NCBI RefSeq assembly: GCF_001653795.1
Contig: NZ_CP011514.1
Location: forward strand, 928,163 to 992,162
DNA length: 64,000 nucleotides
Direction: 5' to 3'
Source of the DNA: Mitsuaria sp. 7
Lineage (GTDB): Bacteria; Pseudomonadota; Gammaproteobacteria; Burkholderiales; Burkholderiaceae_C
Made by a program: the position numbers and the translations under genes. Below are positions 9,206-17,958 of the stretch, piece after piece. Each line of letters opens with the position of its first letter. Within the stretch, counting starts at the first letter, position 1. The notes beneath the pieces are model-generated. The model did no database searches and was not told the origin of the DNA. It saw only the letters and a list, made by a program, of their open reading frames with translations.

Positions 9206-10678
9206 ATGCCGCCCATGCCTTCCTCCTCGACGACGCCGCTCGACGTGCTCGGCCGCCCGGTCCTCGACGACGCCACGCGCCGCTGGCTGCCCTGGGTCGT
9301 CGCGCTGGCGTTCTTCATGCAGACGCTGGACACGACCATCCTCAACACCGCGCTGCCGGGCATGGCGCGCGACCTCGGCGAAGACCCGCTGCGGATGCAG
9401 TCCGCCGTCGTCGCCTACCTGCTGACGGTGGCCTTGCTGATCCCCGCGTCGGGCTGGCTGGCGGACCGCTTCGGGACCCGGACCGTCTTCCTGTGGGCGA
9501 TCGGGTTGTTCAGCCTGGGCTCGCTGGCCTGCGCGGTCTCGCCCAGCCTGCACGTGCTGGTGGCGTCGCGGGTCGTCCAGGGCGTCGGCGGCGCGCTGCT
9601 GGTACCGGTCGGGCGGCTGGTCGTGCTGCGCGCCTTCCCGAAGGCCGAGTTCCTCGCGGTGATGACCTTCATCAGCCTGCCCGGTCTGGTCGGGCCCTTG
9701 CTCGGACCGACGCTGGGCGGCGTGCTGGTGGAGTTCGTCAGCTGGCACTGGATCTTCCTGATCAACCTGCCGGTCGGCCTGGCCGGGGCCTTCGCCTGCC
9801 GGCGCTTCATGCCGGAGATCAAGGGCCCCATCGGCAAGCGCTTCGACTGGGGCGGCTACGGGCTGTTCAGCGTCGGGCTGATGCTGATGTCGCTGGCGCT
9901 GCAGGGCTTCGGCGAGCACATGGTCAGCGTCGCCGTCTGCTTTGTGATGCTCGTCGGCGGCGTGGCCTGCATGATGGCCTACTGGCTGCATGCGACGCGC
10001 ACGGACGAGCCGCTGTTCACGCCCGCGCTCTTCGCCGTGCCGACCTTCCGCATCGGGCTGCTGGGCAACGTCTTCGCGCGGCTGGGCAGCGGTGCGACGC
10101 CGTTCCTGACGCCGCTCTTCCTGCAGGTGGGGCTGGGTTTCTCGCCGAGCGAGGCCGGCCTGTCCATGATCCCGTCGGTGCTGGGCGCGATGTTCACCAA
10201 GACGCTGGCGATCCGCCTGATCAAGCGCGCCGGCTACCGCCGCGTGCTCATCGTCAACACGCTGCTGCTGGGCGTGCTGATCGCGAGCTTCGCGCTGATC
10301 CCGCGCGGCGTCGGACACGTCTGGCTGGCGATCCACCTCGGCCTGTTCGGCATGGTCAACAGCATGCAGTTCACCGCGATGAACACGCTGACGCTGGGCG
10401 ACCTCGACGAACGCACCGCGAGTCCCGGCAACAGCCTGCTGGCCGTGGTGATGCAGCTGTCGATGAGCCTGGGCGTGGCGACCTCCAGCGCCTTCCTGCT
10501 GCTGTTCTCGCACGGCCTGCCGCGCACCGAGGGCGCCGCGATCGTGCCGGCCTTCCACGGCACGTATCTGGCGCTGGGCGCCATGGCCGCGCTGGCGGCG
10601 TTCATCTTCTACCAGCTGCGCCGCGACGAGGGCGCGGCCGAGGAATCCGTGCAGTCGAAGCTGACGCCCGAAGAGTAG
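9206..10678 (+). CDS. DHA2-family MFS multidrug efflux transporter (EmrB/QacA type)
   Basis: Inner-membrane proton-driven drug exporter of the 14-helix DHA2 family. The 490-residue protein shows the DHA2 signature LDTTILNTALPGMARDLG in helix 1, the MFS motif A-like GWLADRFGTRTVF after helix 2, and motif C GPLLGPTLGGVLVE. Hydrophobic segments cover most of the length. No periplasmic adaptor (EmrA-like) gene is adjacent, so it may act alone. It is divergent from the HAD gene with 84 bp between them and is followed by a hairpin terminator. Substrates cannot be read from sequence. Confidence 0.9.
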   Translation: MPPMPSSSTTPLDVLGRPVLDDATRRWLPWVVALAFFMQTLDTTILNTALPGMARDLGEDPLRMQSAVVAYLLTVALLIPASGWLADRFGTRTVFLWAIGLFSLGSLACAVSPSLHVLVASRVVQGVGGALLVPVGRLVVLRAFPKAEFLAVMTFISLPGLVGPLLGPTLGGVLVEFVSWHWIFLINLPVGLAGAFACRRFMPEIKGPIGKRFDWGGYGLFSVGLMLMSLALQGFGEHMVSVAVCFVMLVGGVACMMAYWLHATRTDEPLFTPALFAVPTFRIGLLGNVFARLGSGATPFLTPLFLQVGLGFSPSEAGLSMIPSVLGAMFTKTLAIRLIKRAGYRRVLIVNTLLLGVLIASFALIPRGVGHVWLAIHLGLFGMVNSMQFTAMNTLTLGDLDERTASPGNSLLAVVMQLSMSLGVATSSAFLLLFSHGLPRTEGAAIVPAFHGTYLALGAMAALAAFIFYQLRRDEGAAEESVQSKLTPEE

Positions 10679-10715
10679 GGCGCGTGCATCCGCAAGCGGG
10701 ATCGGAGCGGGAATG

Positions 10716-10743
10716 AAAAAGCCACCCCGAGAGGTGGCTTTTC
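10716..10743. terminator. Bidirectional rho-independent terminator
   Basis: AAAAGCCACC and GGTGGCTTTT pair around a short loop, with an A-run on one side and a T-run on the other. It serves both the MFS gene (plus) and the PhoH gene (minus). Confidence 0.85.
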
Positions 10744-10774
10744 GAAGCTGGCGAGGGCCGCGAGGCCCGTCCGC

Positions 10775-12535
10775 TCAGAGCACTTCGGAGGCGAAGTCCG
10801 CGAGCCGCGAGCGCTCGCCGCGCGCCAGCGTGACGTGTCCGCTGTGGGCCCAGCCCTTGAACTTGTCGACCGCGAAGGTCAGGCCGGAGCTGCCCTCGGT
10901 CAGGTAGGGCGTGTCGATCTGCGCCAGGTTGCCCAGGCAGACGATCTTCGTGCCCGGACCCGCGCGCGTGATCAGCGTCTTCATCTGCTTGGGGGTCAGG
11001 TTTTGCGCCTCGTCGATGATCACGTACTTGTTCAGGAAGGTGCGTCCGCGCATGAAGTTCAAGCTCTTGATCTTGATCTTGCTGCGCACCAGGTCGTTGG
11101 TGGCCGCGCGGCCCCATTCCCCGGCGCCGCTCTCGCCGCGTCCCAGCACTTCCAGGTTGTCGTCGAGCGCGCCCATCCACGGGCCCATCTTTTCCTCTTC
11201 CGTGCCGGGCAGGAAGCCGATGTCCTCACCCACCGGGACCGTCACGCGGGTCACGATGATCTCGGTGTAGCGGCGCTCGTCGAGCACCTGCGACAGGCCC
11301 GCGGCCAGCGTCATCAGCGTCTTGCCGGTGCCGGCCGAGCCGGTCAGGGTGACGAAGTCGCAGTCCGGATCCATCAGCAGGTTGAGCGCGAAGTTCTGTT
11401 CGCGGTTGCGCGCGGTGACGCCCCAGACCGAGTGCTTCTGATGGCCGAAGTCCTTCAGCGTGCGCAGCACGGCGGTCTTGCCGGTGATCTCCTGCACCTT
11501 GGCGTAGAGCGGCGCGGCGCCCGGCGCTTCCAGATAGATGAGCTGGTTCACCAGCAGCGTCGGCACCAGCGGGCCGCTGATCCGGTAGAACGTGGTGCCG
11601 CCCTGCTGCCAGCTCTCCATCGTCTTGCCGTGGCGCTCCCAGAAGTCCGCCGGCAGCGCCTGCACGCCGGTATACAGCAGGTCGGAGTCTTCCAGCGTCT
11701 TGTCGTTGCGGTAGTCCTCCGCCGGCAGGCCCAGCGCGCGGGCCTTGATGCGCATGTTGATGTCCTTGGACACCAGCACCACCTCGCGGCCGGGCTGCTG
11801 CTGCTTCAGCGCCTGGACGACGCCCAGGATCTGGTTGTCGGCCTTGCCCTGCGGCAGGCCCTGAGGCAGCGGGGTCTCGAACAGCGTCGTCTGGAAGAAC
11901 AGCTTGCCGCCGGCCTCGCGGTGACCGGTCTGGTCCAGCGGCAGGCCCTTGGCCATCTCCTCGATGGTGCTCGACTTGAGGCTGATCGCCAGCGCGTCCA
12001 GGTCGCGGCTGACCTGGCGCACGTTGCGGGCGACCTCGGTCATGCCCTTCTTGTGGCCGTCCAGCTCCTCGAGCGTGATCATCGGCAGGTAGATGTCGTG
12101 CTCCTCGAAGCGGAACAGCGACATCGGGTCATGCATCAGCACGTTGGTGTCGAGCACGAACAGCTTGGGATCGCCCACCGGCTTGCGCGCCTTGGCGCGG
12201 GTCGGGGCGGTCTTCTTCGCGGGCGTCTTGTCCGGGGCGGGGGACACCAGCGCCAGCGACGGCGAATTGCCGCCGCGGGCTTCCACCGGCGGCTCCGTGC
12301 GCGCGCGGGCGTTGGCCGCCGGCGGCAACGCGGACGCTGCGACGGGAAGGCTGGCCTCGGGCTCGTTCCTGCTGGCGGTCCGGTTCGCGGCGGTCGGAGC
12401 GACGGTCCGGGTGGCAAGGGGGGCGGACGCTCTGGCCTCGTTCTGCGGGAGGCGTTTGCTCGGCGACAGATCGGTCGCGAAGGCGTCGGAATCTAGGCGG
12501 CTGGCGCGCTTGGTCGGAGGCTTGGGCAGTGGCAT
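10775..12535 (-). CDS. PIN-domain/PhoH-family ATPase
   Basis: Fusion of a PIN ribonuclease-like domain with a PhoH ATPase (PhoH2 type), implicated in RNA unwinding and cleavage; cytosolic. The 586-residue protein has about 120 N-terminal residues of Ala/Arg/Pro-rich, probably disordered sequence, then a PIN domain starting with VLDTNVLMHDP and containing the acidic ITLEELDGHKKG, then the ATPase with Walker A TGSAGTGKTLMT (about 397-408) and Walker B IIDEAQNLTPKQMK. The N-terminal tail is longer than usual, and an internal start closer to the PIN domain cannot be excluded. It is a single-gene unit followed by a bidirectional terminator. Confidence 0.88.
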   Translation of the reverse strand: MPLPKPPTKRASRLDSDAFATDLSPSKRLPQNEARASAPLATRTVAPTAANRTASRNEPEASLPVAASALPPAANARARTEPPVEARGGNSPSLALVSPAPDKTPAKKTAPTRAKARKPVGDPKLFVLDTNVLMHDPMSLFRFEEHDIYLPMITLEELDGHKKGMTEVARNVRQVSRDLDALAISLKSSTIEEMAKGLPLDQTGHREAGGKLFFQTTLFETPLPQGLPQGKADNQILGVVQALKQQQPGREVVLVSKDINMRIKARALGLPAEDYRNDKTLEDSDLLYTGVQALPADFWERHGKTMESWQQGGTTFYRISGPLVPTLLVNQLIYLEAPGAAPLYAKVQEITGKTAVLRTLKDFGHQKHSVWGVTARNREQNFALNLLMDPDCDFVTLTGSAGTGKTLMTLAAGLSQVLDERRYTEIIVTRVTVPVGEDIGFLPGTEEEKMGPWMGALDDNLEVLGRGESGAGEWGRAATNDLVRSKIKIKSLNFMRGRTFLNKYVIIDEAQNLTPKQMKTLITRAGPGTKIVCLGNLAQIDTPYLTEGSSGLTFAVDKFKGWAHSGHVTLARGERSRLADFASEVL

Positions 12536-12673
12536 GTGCGGGGGTGACGGGCTTGCGTGATGAGCCTGGGGCTATGCGGACCAGGGGTCATGCCCCGGGC
12601 CTGACGGGCGCTGGCGATGCCGGAGGTATCGGCGGCATCGGTGGCCTCGAACTCGCATGCGGACCCCAGAAGG

Positions 12674-12702
12674 CAAAAAGCCGCACCGGGGCCGGTGCGG
12701 CT
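12674..12702 (-). terminator. Terminator downstream of bcp
   Basis: On the minus strand GCCGCACC and GGTGCGGC (12694-12701 and 12680-12687) pair and are followed by TTTTTG. It separates bcp from the PhoH gene. The rest of the 272-bp gap holds nothing recognisable. Confidence 0.85.
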
Positions 12703-12807
12703 CGTCTTCGGGAATTCATTCGCTGCGATCAGGCACAGGGGCATGCGACTGATTATGCACAACTCCCGGCCTCCGCCCGTGACGGACGGAAGAAGTTCAG
12801 GAACAGG

Positions 12808-13287
12808 TCAGGCCGCTTCCTTCTTGAGGGCCTTGACGGCCTTCAGGACTTCCTCGACGTGGCCGGCGACCTTCAGGCCGCGCCACTCTTCGCGCAGGAT
12901 GCCCTGGGCGTCGATCAGGAAGGTCGAGCGCTCGATGCCCTTGACCTTCTTGCCGTACATGATCTTGTTCTTCACCACGCCGAACATGTGGCAGAGTTTC
13001 TCTTCCGTGTCGGCGATCAGTTCGAAGGGCAGTTCCAGGTTCTGCTTGAACTTGTCGTGCGAGGCCATGTTGTCGCGGGATACTCCCAGCACGACGGCAC
13101 CGGCCTTGACGAATTCCTTGTGGTGGTCACGGAACTGCATCGCTTCGGTCGTGCAGCCCGGGGTGTTGTCCTTCGGGTAGAAGTACAGCACCACGACCCG
13201 TCCCAGGAATTCCTTGGGAGTGAACTTCACGCCTCCCGTGGCAAGAGCTTCAATGTCCGGGAGGGGTTTGTTGAGCGCTGGCGTCAT
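12808..13287 (-). CDS. bcp: Thioredoxin-dependent peroxiredoxin of the Bcp/PrxQ type
   Basis: Thiol peroxidase that reduces H2O2 and organic hydroperoxides with thioredoxin; cytosolic. The 159-residue protein contains the peroxidatic cysteine C45 in YPKDNTPGCTTEAM. The second cysteine found five residues later in the E. coli enzyme is absent (Met in its place). C99 in EEKLCHMFG is in the position used as resolving cysteine by other PrxQ proteins, so it is probably a PrxQ with the resolving Cys on the later helix. The chosen ATG follows GAAGAA; an in-frame ATG lies 14 codons upstream. Confidence 0.9.
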   Translation of the reverse strand: MTPALNKPLPDIEALATGGVKFTPKEFLGRVVVLYFYPKDNTPGCTTEAMQFRDHHKEFVKAGAVVLGVSRDNMASHDKFKQNLELPFELIADTEEKLCHMFGVVKNKIMYGKKVKGIERSTFLIDAQGILREEWRGLKVAGHVEEVLKAVKALKKEAA

Positions 13288-13331
13288 GTGGCGTTCTTCA
13301 GAGAGATGTGCCCGGGTGGGCATAGCCATCG

Positions 13332-13337
13332 ATTATA
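13332..13337 (-). promoter_or_regulatory. -10 element of the bcp promoter
   Basis: A perfect TATAAT on the minus strand lies 44 bp upstream of the bcp start. No convincing -35 is visible 16-18 bp further upstream, so activation or an extended element may be needed. Confidence 0.45.
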
Positions 13338-13472
13338 CGTTGAATGGGTCGTTGCCCGCCCCCTCTGACATGGACGAGTCACCAGCCTCCCAGGGTGAGG
13401 GAGGAAAGCCGAAGCGGCGGCCGGGTTCGCGAGCGCCTGAAGGCGGGCCTTGCTGACTCGATCAGGTCGGTG

Positions 13473-13847
13473 TCAGGCCTCGATCAGCAGGGCGGCCAGC
13501 ACCGCGCGACCTTCGCTGGCCAGCACGTTGTAGGTGCGGCAGGCGGCGCCGATGTCCATCGTTTCCATGCCGATGCGGGCCTGGATCAGCGCGCGGTGCA
13601 GCGCGGGTTTCGCGAACCGGAGTTTCGGGCCGCTGCCGAAGATCACGAGTTCCGGCTTGAGTTTCAGGATGCGTTCGAAGTGCGCCTCGGTGAGGTCCTC
13701 GAAGCGGCTGACGTCCCAGTTCTCCGGCTGGCCCTGCCACGGTACCAGCACGCTGTGGGCCTGCTCGACGCCATTGACCCAGACGTGGTTCAGGTCGTGG
13801 GCCGAAATCATGTTGCCGCCTAGCGGCTGGTCGGGTTGAAATTTCAT
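13473..13847 (-). CDS. Mth938-like (DUF498) domain protein
   Basis: Small cytosolic protein of the Mth938/Xcc1710 family, related to the mitochondrial complex I assembly factor NDUFAF3; bacterial function not established. The 124-residue length and the motifs ELVIFGSGPKLRF and GMETMDIGAACRTYNVLASE fit the whole family domain. It is divergent from alaA and probably transcribed alone. Confidence 0.85.
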   Translation of the reverse strand: MKFQPDQPLGGNMISAHDLNHVWVNGVEQAHSVLVPWQGQPENWDVSRFEDLTEAHFERILKLKPELVIFGSGPKLRFAKPALHRALIQARIGMETMDIGAACRTYNVLASEGRAVLAALLIEA

Positions 13848-13964
13848 TGAGGGTGATTCTGGCAGCGACGGAGGGTGGGTCCCCGCGGGCGTGGGATTAC
13901 CCGCGATAACCCTGTGTTTAAATCGATGGCCCGATTTTCCCCTGTGTGTTCCCCCGGTGGAACC

Positions 13965-13991
13965 ATGAAACCTCGCCCGGAGCCATCTTGA
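13965..13991 (+). other. Possible 8-residue leader peptide overlapping the alaA start
   Basis: ATG at 13965 opens a frame encoding MKPRPEPS that stops at TGA 13989-13991. Its stop shares bases with the inferred TTG start of alaA (TTGA). Translation of the short frame could feed ribosomes to the weak TTG start. No experimental or comparative support is available here. Confidence 0.25.
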
Positions 13992-15214
13992 GAACCGTCG
14001 CCAAGTCCAGCAAGCTTTCCAGTGTCAGTTACGACATCCGCGGGCCCGTGCTGGACAAGGCGCGGCAGATGGAGGAAGAGGGCCAGAAGATCATCAAGCT
14101 CAACATCGGCAACACGGCGGTGTTCGGGCTGACGCCGCCGGACGAGATCGTCCAGGACATGATCCGCAACCTGGCCGACGCCGGCGGCTACACCGACAGC
14201 AAGGGCCTGTTCGCGCCGCGCAAGGCGGTGGTGCACTACACGCAGGAGAAGGGCGTGCGCGGCGTGACGGTGGACGACGTCTACCTCGGCAACGGCGCGT
14301 CCGAGCTGATCCAGATGGCGATCAACGCGCTGGTCAACGACGGCGACGAGATCCTGATCCCGTCGCCCGACTTCCCGCTGTACACGGCGGTCGTCGGCCT
14401 GTCGGGCGGCCGCCCGGTGCACTACCTGTGCGACGAAGGCACCGGCTGGCTGCCGGACCTGCAGGACATCGAAGCCAAGATCACGCCGCGCACCCGCGGC
14501 ATCATGGTCTGCAACCCCAACAACCCGACCGGCGCGCTGTACCCGGACGACGTGCTGCTGGGCATCATCGAGATCGCGCGGCGCCACGAGCTGATCGTCT
14601 TCGCCGACGAGATCTACGACAAGACGCTCTACGACGGCAACACCCACACCAGCATGGCCAGCCTGGCCGACGACGTGCTGTTCGTGACCTTCAACGGCCT
14701 GTCGAAGAACTACCGCAGCTGCGGCTACCGCGCCGGCTGGATGGTGGTGTCGGGCGAGAAGCGCCATGCCCGCGACTACATCGAGGGCCTGAACATGCTG
14801 GCCTCGCTGCGCCTGTGCGCCAACACGCCGGGCCAGCTCGCGATCCAGACGGCGCTGGGCGGCTACCAGAGCATCAAGGACCTGGTCGCGCCGACCGGCC
14901 GCCTGTGCCACCAGCGCGACCTCGCGTACGAGCTGCTGACGCAGATCCCCGGCGTGAGCGTCGTGAAGCCGAAGGCCGCGCTGTACATGTTCCCCCGCCT
15001 CGACCCCAAGATCTACCCGATCGAGGACGACCAGCAGTTCGCCTACGAACTGCTGGCCGAAGAGAAGGTGCTGATCGTCCAGGGGACGGGCTTCAACTGG
15101 CAGGCCCCCGATCATTTCCGGCTCGTGTTCCTGCCCAACACGGACGATCTCCGTGAAGCCATCGGCCGCATCGAGCGATTCCTGGCGCAATACCGCAAAC
15201 GCCACGGACGCTGA
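13988..15214 (+). CDS. alaA: Alanine aminotransferase AlaA-like (PLP-dependent)
   Basis: Class I aminotransferase converting pyruvate and glutamate to alanine and 2-oxoglutarate; cytosolic. The 408-residue protein starts LRTVAKSSKLSSVSYDIRGP, as AlaA-type enzymes do. Visible are the substrate-site NPNNPTGALY, FADEIYDKTLYD, and the PLP lysine K240 in GLSKNYRSCGYRAGW. The TTG start at 13988 is preferred because GGAG lies five bases upstream and because it matches the family N-terminus; GTG 13946 is a longer alternative. It heads the alaA-hom-thrC-moeA-moaD run, with 27 bp to hom, an arrangement common in Burkholderiales. Confidence 0.88.
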   Translation: MRTVAKSSKLSSVSYDIRGPVLDKARQMEEEGQKIIKLNIGNTAVFGLTPPDEIVQDMIRNLADAGGYTDSKGLFAPRKAVVHYTQEKGVRGVTVDDVYLGNGASELIQMAINALVNDGDEILIPSPDFPLYTAVVGLSGGRPVHYLCDEGTGWLPDLQDIEAKITPRTRGIMVCNPNNPTGALYPDDVLLGIIEIARRHELIVFADEIYDKTLYDGNTHTSMASLADDVLFVTFNGLSKNYRSCGYRAGWMVVSGEKRHARDYIEGLNMLASLRLCANTPGQLAIQTALGGYQSIKDLVAPTGRLCHQRDLAYELLTQIPGVSVVKPKAALYMFPRLDPKIYPIEDDQQFAYELLAEEKVLIVQGTGFNWQAPDHFRLVFLPNTDDLREAIGRIERFLAQYRKRHGR

Positions 15215-15241
15215 CCTCCCGACCTTCTGAAAGACAAGACG

Positions 15242-16552
15242 ATGAACCCGATCAAAGTTGGCCTGCTGGGCATTGGCACCGTGGGCAGCGGCACGTTCCA
15301 GGTGTTGCGCCGCAACCAGGCGGAGATCCGCGGCCGCGCGGGCCGCGGCATCGAGATCGCGATGGTGGCCGACCTGGACGTGGAGCGCGCCCGCAGCATC
15401 GTGGGCGACGCCTGCACGGTGGTGTCCGACGCGCGCGAGGTGATCGCCAATCCGGAGATCGACATCGTCGTCGAGCTGATCGGCGGCTACGGCATCGCGC
15501 GCACGCTGGTGCTGGACGCGATCAAGGCCGGCAAGCACGTGGTGACGGCCAACAAGGCGCTGCTGGCGGTGCATGGCAGCGAGATCTTCGCCGCGGCGCG
15601 CGAGCAGGGCGTGATGGTCGCCTTCGAGGCGGCGGTGGCCGGCGGCATCCCCATCATCAAGGCGCTGCGCGAAGGCCTGACGGCCAACCGCATCGAGTGG
15701 ATCGCCGGGATCATCAACGGCACGACCAACTTCATCCTGTCGGAGATGCGCTCCAAGGGACTGGACTTCGCGACGGTGCTGAAGGAGGCGCAACGGCTGG
15801 GCTATGCCGAGGCCGATCCGACCTTCGACATCGAAGGCGTGGACGCCGCGCACAAGGCGACGATCATGGGCGCGATCGCGTTCGGGATCCCGGTGCAGTT
15901 CGAGCAGGCGCACGTCGAGGGCATCACGGCGCTGCAGGCGACCGACATCAAGTACGCGGAGCAACTGGGCTACCGCATCAAGCTGCTGGGCATCGCGCGC
16001 AGAAGAGACAACGGGATCGAGCTGCGCGTGCATCCGACGCTGATCCCGGCGGGCCGGTTGATCGCGAACGTCGAAGGCGCGATGAACGCGGTGCTGGTGC
16101 AGGCCGACGCGGTCGGCACGACGCTGTACTACGGCAAGGGCGCGGGCGCGGAGCCGACGGCCTCGGCGGTGATCGCCGACTTGGTCGACATCACGCGCCT
16201 GGCGACGGCCGATCCGGACCACCGCGTGCCGCACCTGGCCTTCCAGCCGGACGCGATGAACGACACGCCGATCCTGCCGATGGCGCAGGTGCAGACGGCG
16301 TTCTACCTGCGCCTGCGGGTGGCGGACCAGGCGGGCGTGCTGTCGAGCATCACGACCATCCTGGCCGAGCATGAAATCAGTATCGATGCCGTGCTGCAGC
16401 GCGAGTCGGCGGAAGGCGAAAGCCAGACCGACCTGATCATCCTGACGCACGACACGCAGGAAGGCCGCATGAGCGAGGCGCTGGCGAAGATGCAGGCGCT
16501 GACGACGGTGCTGGCGCCTATCGTGAAGCTGCGCAAGGAAGAGCTGGCGTGA
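15242..16552 (+). CDS. hom: Homoserine dehydrogenase
   Basis: Reduces aspartate semialdehyde to homoserine with NAD(P)H, the branch step to threonine and methionine. The 436-residue protein has an N-terminal Rossmann fold (GLLGIGTVGSGTF), the catalytic domain with GIINGTTNFILSEM and GYAEADPTFDIEGVDAAHK, and a C-terminal ACT domain (about 350-430, RVADQAGVLSSITTILAEH) that normally gives feedback inhibition by threonine. Its GTGA stop/start overlap with thrC indicates coupled translation. Confidence 0.96.
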   Translation: MNPIKVGLLGIGTVGSGTFQVLRRNQAEIRGRAGRGIEIAMVADLDVERARSIVGDACTVVSDAREVIANPEIDIVVELIGGYGIARTLVLDAIKAGKHVVTANKALLAVHGSEIFAAAREQGVMVAFEAAVAGGIPIIKALREGLTANRIEWIAGIINGTTNFILSEMRSKGLDFATVLKEAQRLGYAEADPTFDIEGVDAAHKATIMGAIAFGIPVQFEQAHVEGITALQATDIKYAEQLGYRIKLLGIARRRDNGIELRVHPTLIPAGRLIANVEGAMNAVLVQADAVGTTLYYGKGAGAEPTASAVIADLVDITRLATADPDHRVPHLAFQPDAMNDTPILPMAQVQTAFYLRLRVADQAGVLSSITTILAEHEISIDAVLQRESAEGESQTDLIILTHDTQEGRMSEALAKMQALTTVLAPIVKLRKEELA

Positions 16553-17958
16553 AATACCTCAGCACCCGCGGCGACAAGACCGAGCGCCACTTCTGCGACA
16601 TCCTGCTGGAGGGCCTGGCGCCCGATGGCGGGCTGTACCTGCCGGTCTCGTACCCGCAGATCGATACGGCCACGCTGGCGCGTTGGCGCGGCCTCTCGTA
16701 CGCCGACCTGGCGTTCGAGATCCTGTCGCTCTACATCGACGACATCCCCGCCGCGGACCTGAAGGCGATCGCGCACCGGACCTACACCGAGGCCGTCTTC
16801 GGCACGCCGCAGATCACGCCGCTGAAGCCGCTGGAGCCAGGTCTTGCGCTGGTGGCCCTGTCCAACGGTCCGACGCTGGCGTTCAAGGACATGGCAATGC
16901 AGCTGCTCGGCCAGCTGTTCGAGTACGAACTGCAGCGCCGCGGCGAGACGCTGAACATCCTGGGCGCGACCTCCGGCGACACCGGCAGCGCCGCCGAGTA
17001 CGCCATGCGCGGCAAGGCCGGCATCCAGGTCTTCATGCTGAGCCCGCACGGCCGCATGAGCCCGTTCCAGCAGGCGCAGATGTTCAGCCTGCAGGACCCC
17101 AACATTCACAACATCGCCGTGCAGGGCGTGTTCGACGACTGCCAGGACATCGTCAAGGCGGTGTCCAACGACCTCGAGTTCAAGCGCGGCCACCGCATCG
17201 GCACCGTCAACTCGATCAACTGGGCGCGGCTGCTGGCGCAGGTCGTCTACTACTTCGCCGCCTACTTCCAGGCGACGAAGACGGACGGCGAGCGCGTGAG
17301 CTTCACCGTGCCGTCGGGCAACTTCGGCAACGTGTGCGCGGGCCATGTGGCGCGCCGGATGGGCCTGCCCATCGAGCGTCTGGTCGTGGCGACCAACGAG
17401 AACGACGTGCTCGACGAGTTCTTCCGCACCGGCGTCTATCGCCCGCGCGGCGCGGAGCACACGCTGGAGACCTCCAGCCCGTCGATGGACATTTCCAAGG
17501 CCAGCAACTTCGAGCGCTTCGTGTTCGACCTGCTGGACCGCGACGGCGACCGCGTGAAGCGGCTGTTCGGCGAGGAGCTGGCCTTGAAGGGCTTCTTCGA
17601 GATCACCGCAGAGGAGCGCGCGCGCATCGGCGAGCGCTACGGCTTCGTGTCGGGCCGCAGCACGCATGAAGACCGCGTGGCGACGATCCGCCTGTGCCAT
17701 CAGCAGTACGGCGTCGTCATCGACACGCACACGGCGGATGGCCTGAAGGTCGCGCTCGCCAAGCGCGAGCCGGGCGTGCCCATGCTGGTGCTGGAAACGG
17801 CGCTGCCAGCCAAGTTCGCCGTCACCATCGAGGAAGCGCTGGGCATCGTGCCGCCGCGCCCGGCCGCGCTGGCGGATCTCGAATCGCGTCCGAAACGCGT
17901 CAGCGTGATGCCGGTCTCGGTGGAACAGGTCAAGCAGTTCATCGTCGACCATGTCTGA
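16549..17958 (+). CDS. thrC: Threonine synthase
   Basis: PLP enzyme converting O-phosphohomoserine to threonine. The 469-residue protein belongs to the longer class. The PLP lysine is K113 in LAFKDMAMQLLG, the phosphate-binding part is GATSGDTGSAAEYAM, and FTVPSGNFGNVCAG is conserved. The GTG start overlaps the hom stop. Homoserine kinase (thrB) is not in this cluster, so the intermediate step must be encoded elsewhere. The moeA start overlaps its last eight bases. Confidence 0.96.
   Translation: MKYLSTRGDKTERHFCDILLEGLAPDGGLYLPVSYPQIDTATLARWRGLSYADLAFEILSLYIDDIPAADLKAIAHRTYTEAVFGTPQITPLKPLEPGLALVALSNGPTLAFKDMAMQLLGQLFEYELQRRGETLNILGATSGDTGSAAEYAMRGKAGIQVFMLSPHGRMSPFQQAQMFSLQDPNIHNIAVQGVFDDCQDIVKAVSNDLEFKRGHRIGTVNSINWARLLAQVVYYFAAYFQATKTDGERVSFTVPSGNFGNVCAGHVARRMGLPIERLVVATNENDVLDEFFRTGVYRPRGAEHTLETSSPSMDISKASNFERFVFDLLDRDGDRVKRLFGEELALKGFFEITAEERARIGERYGFVSGRSTHEDRVATIRLCHQQYGVVIDTHTADGLKVALAKREPGVPMLVLETALPAKFAVTIEEALGIVPPRPAALADLESRPKRVSVMPVSVEQVKQFIVDHV

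Noticed and set aside
13844..16450. 868-codon open frame on the minus strand
   Set aside because: Antisense to alaA and hom; low-complexity Arg/His-rich translation with no recognisable domain.
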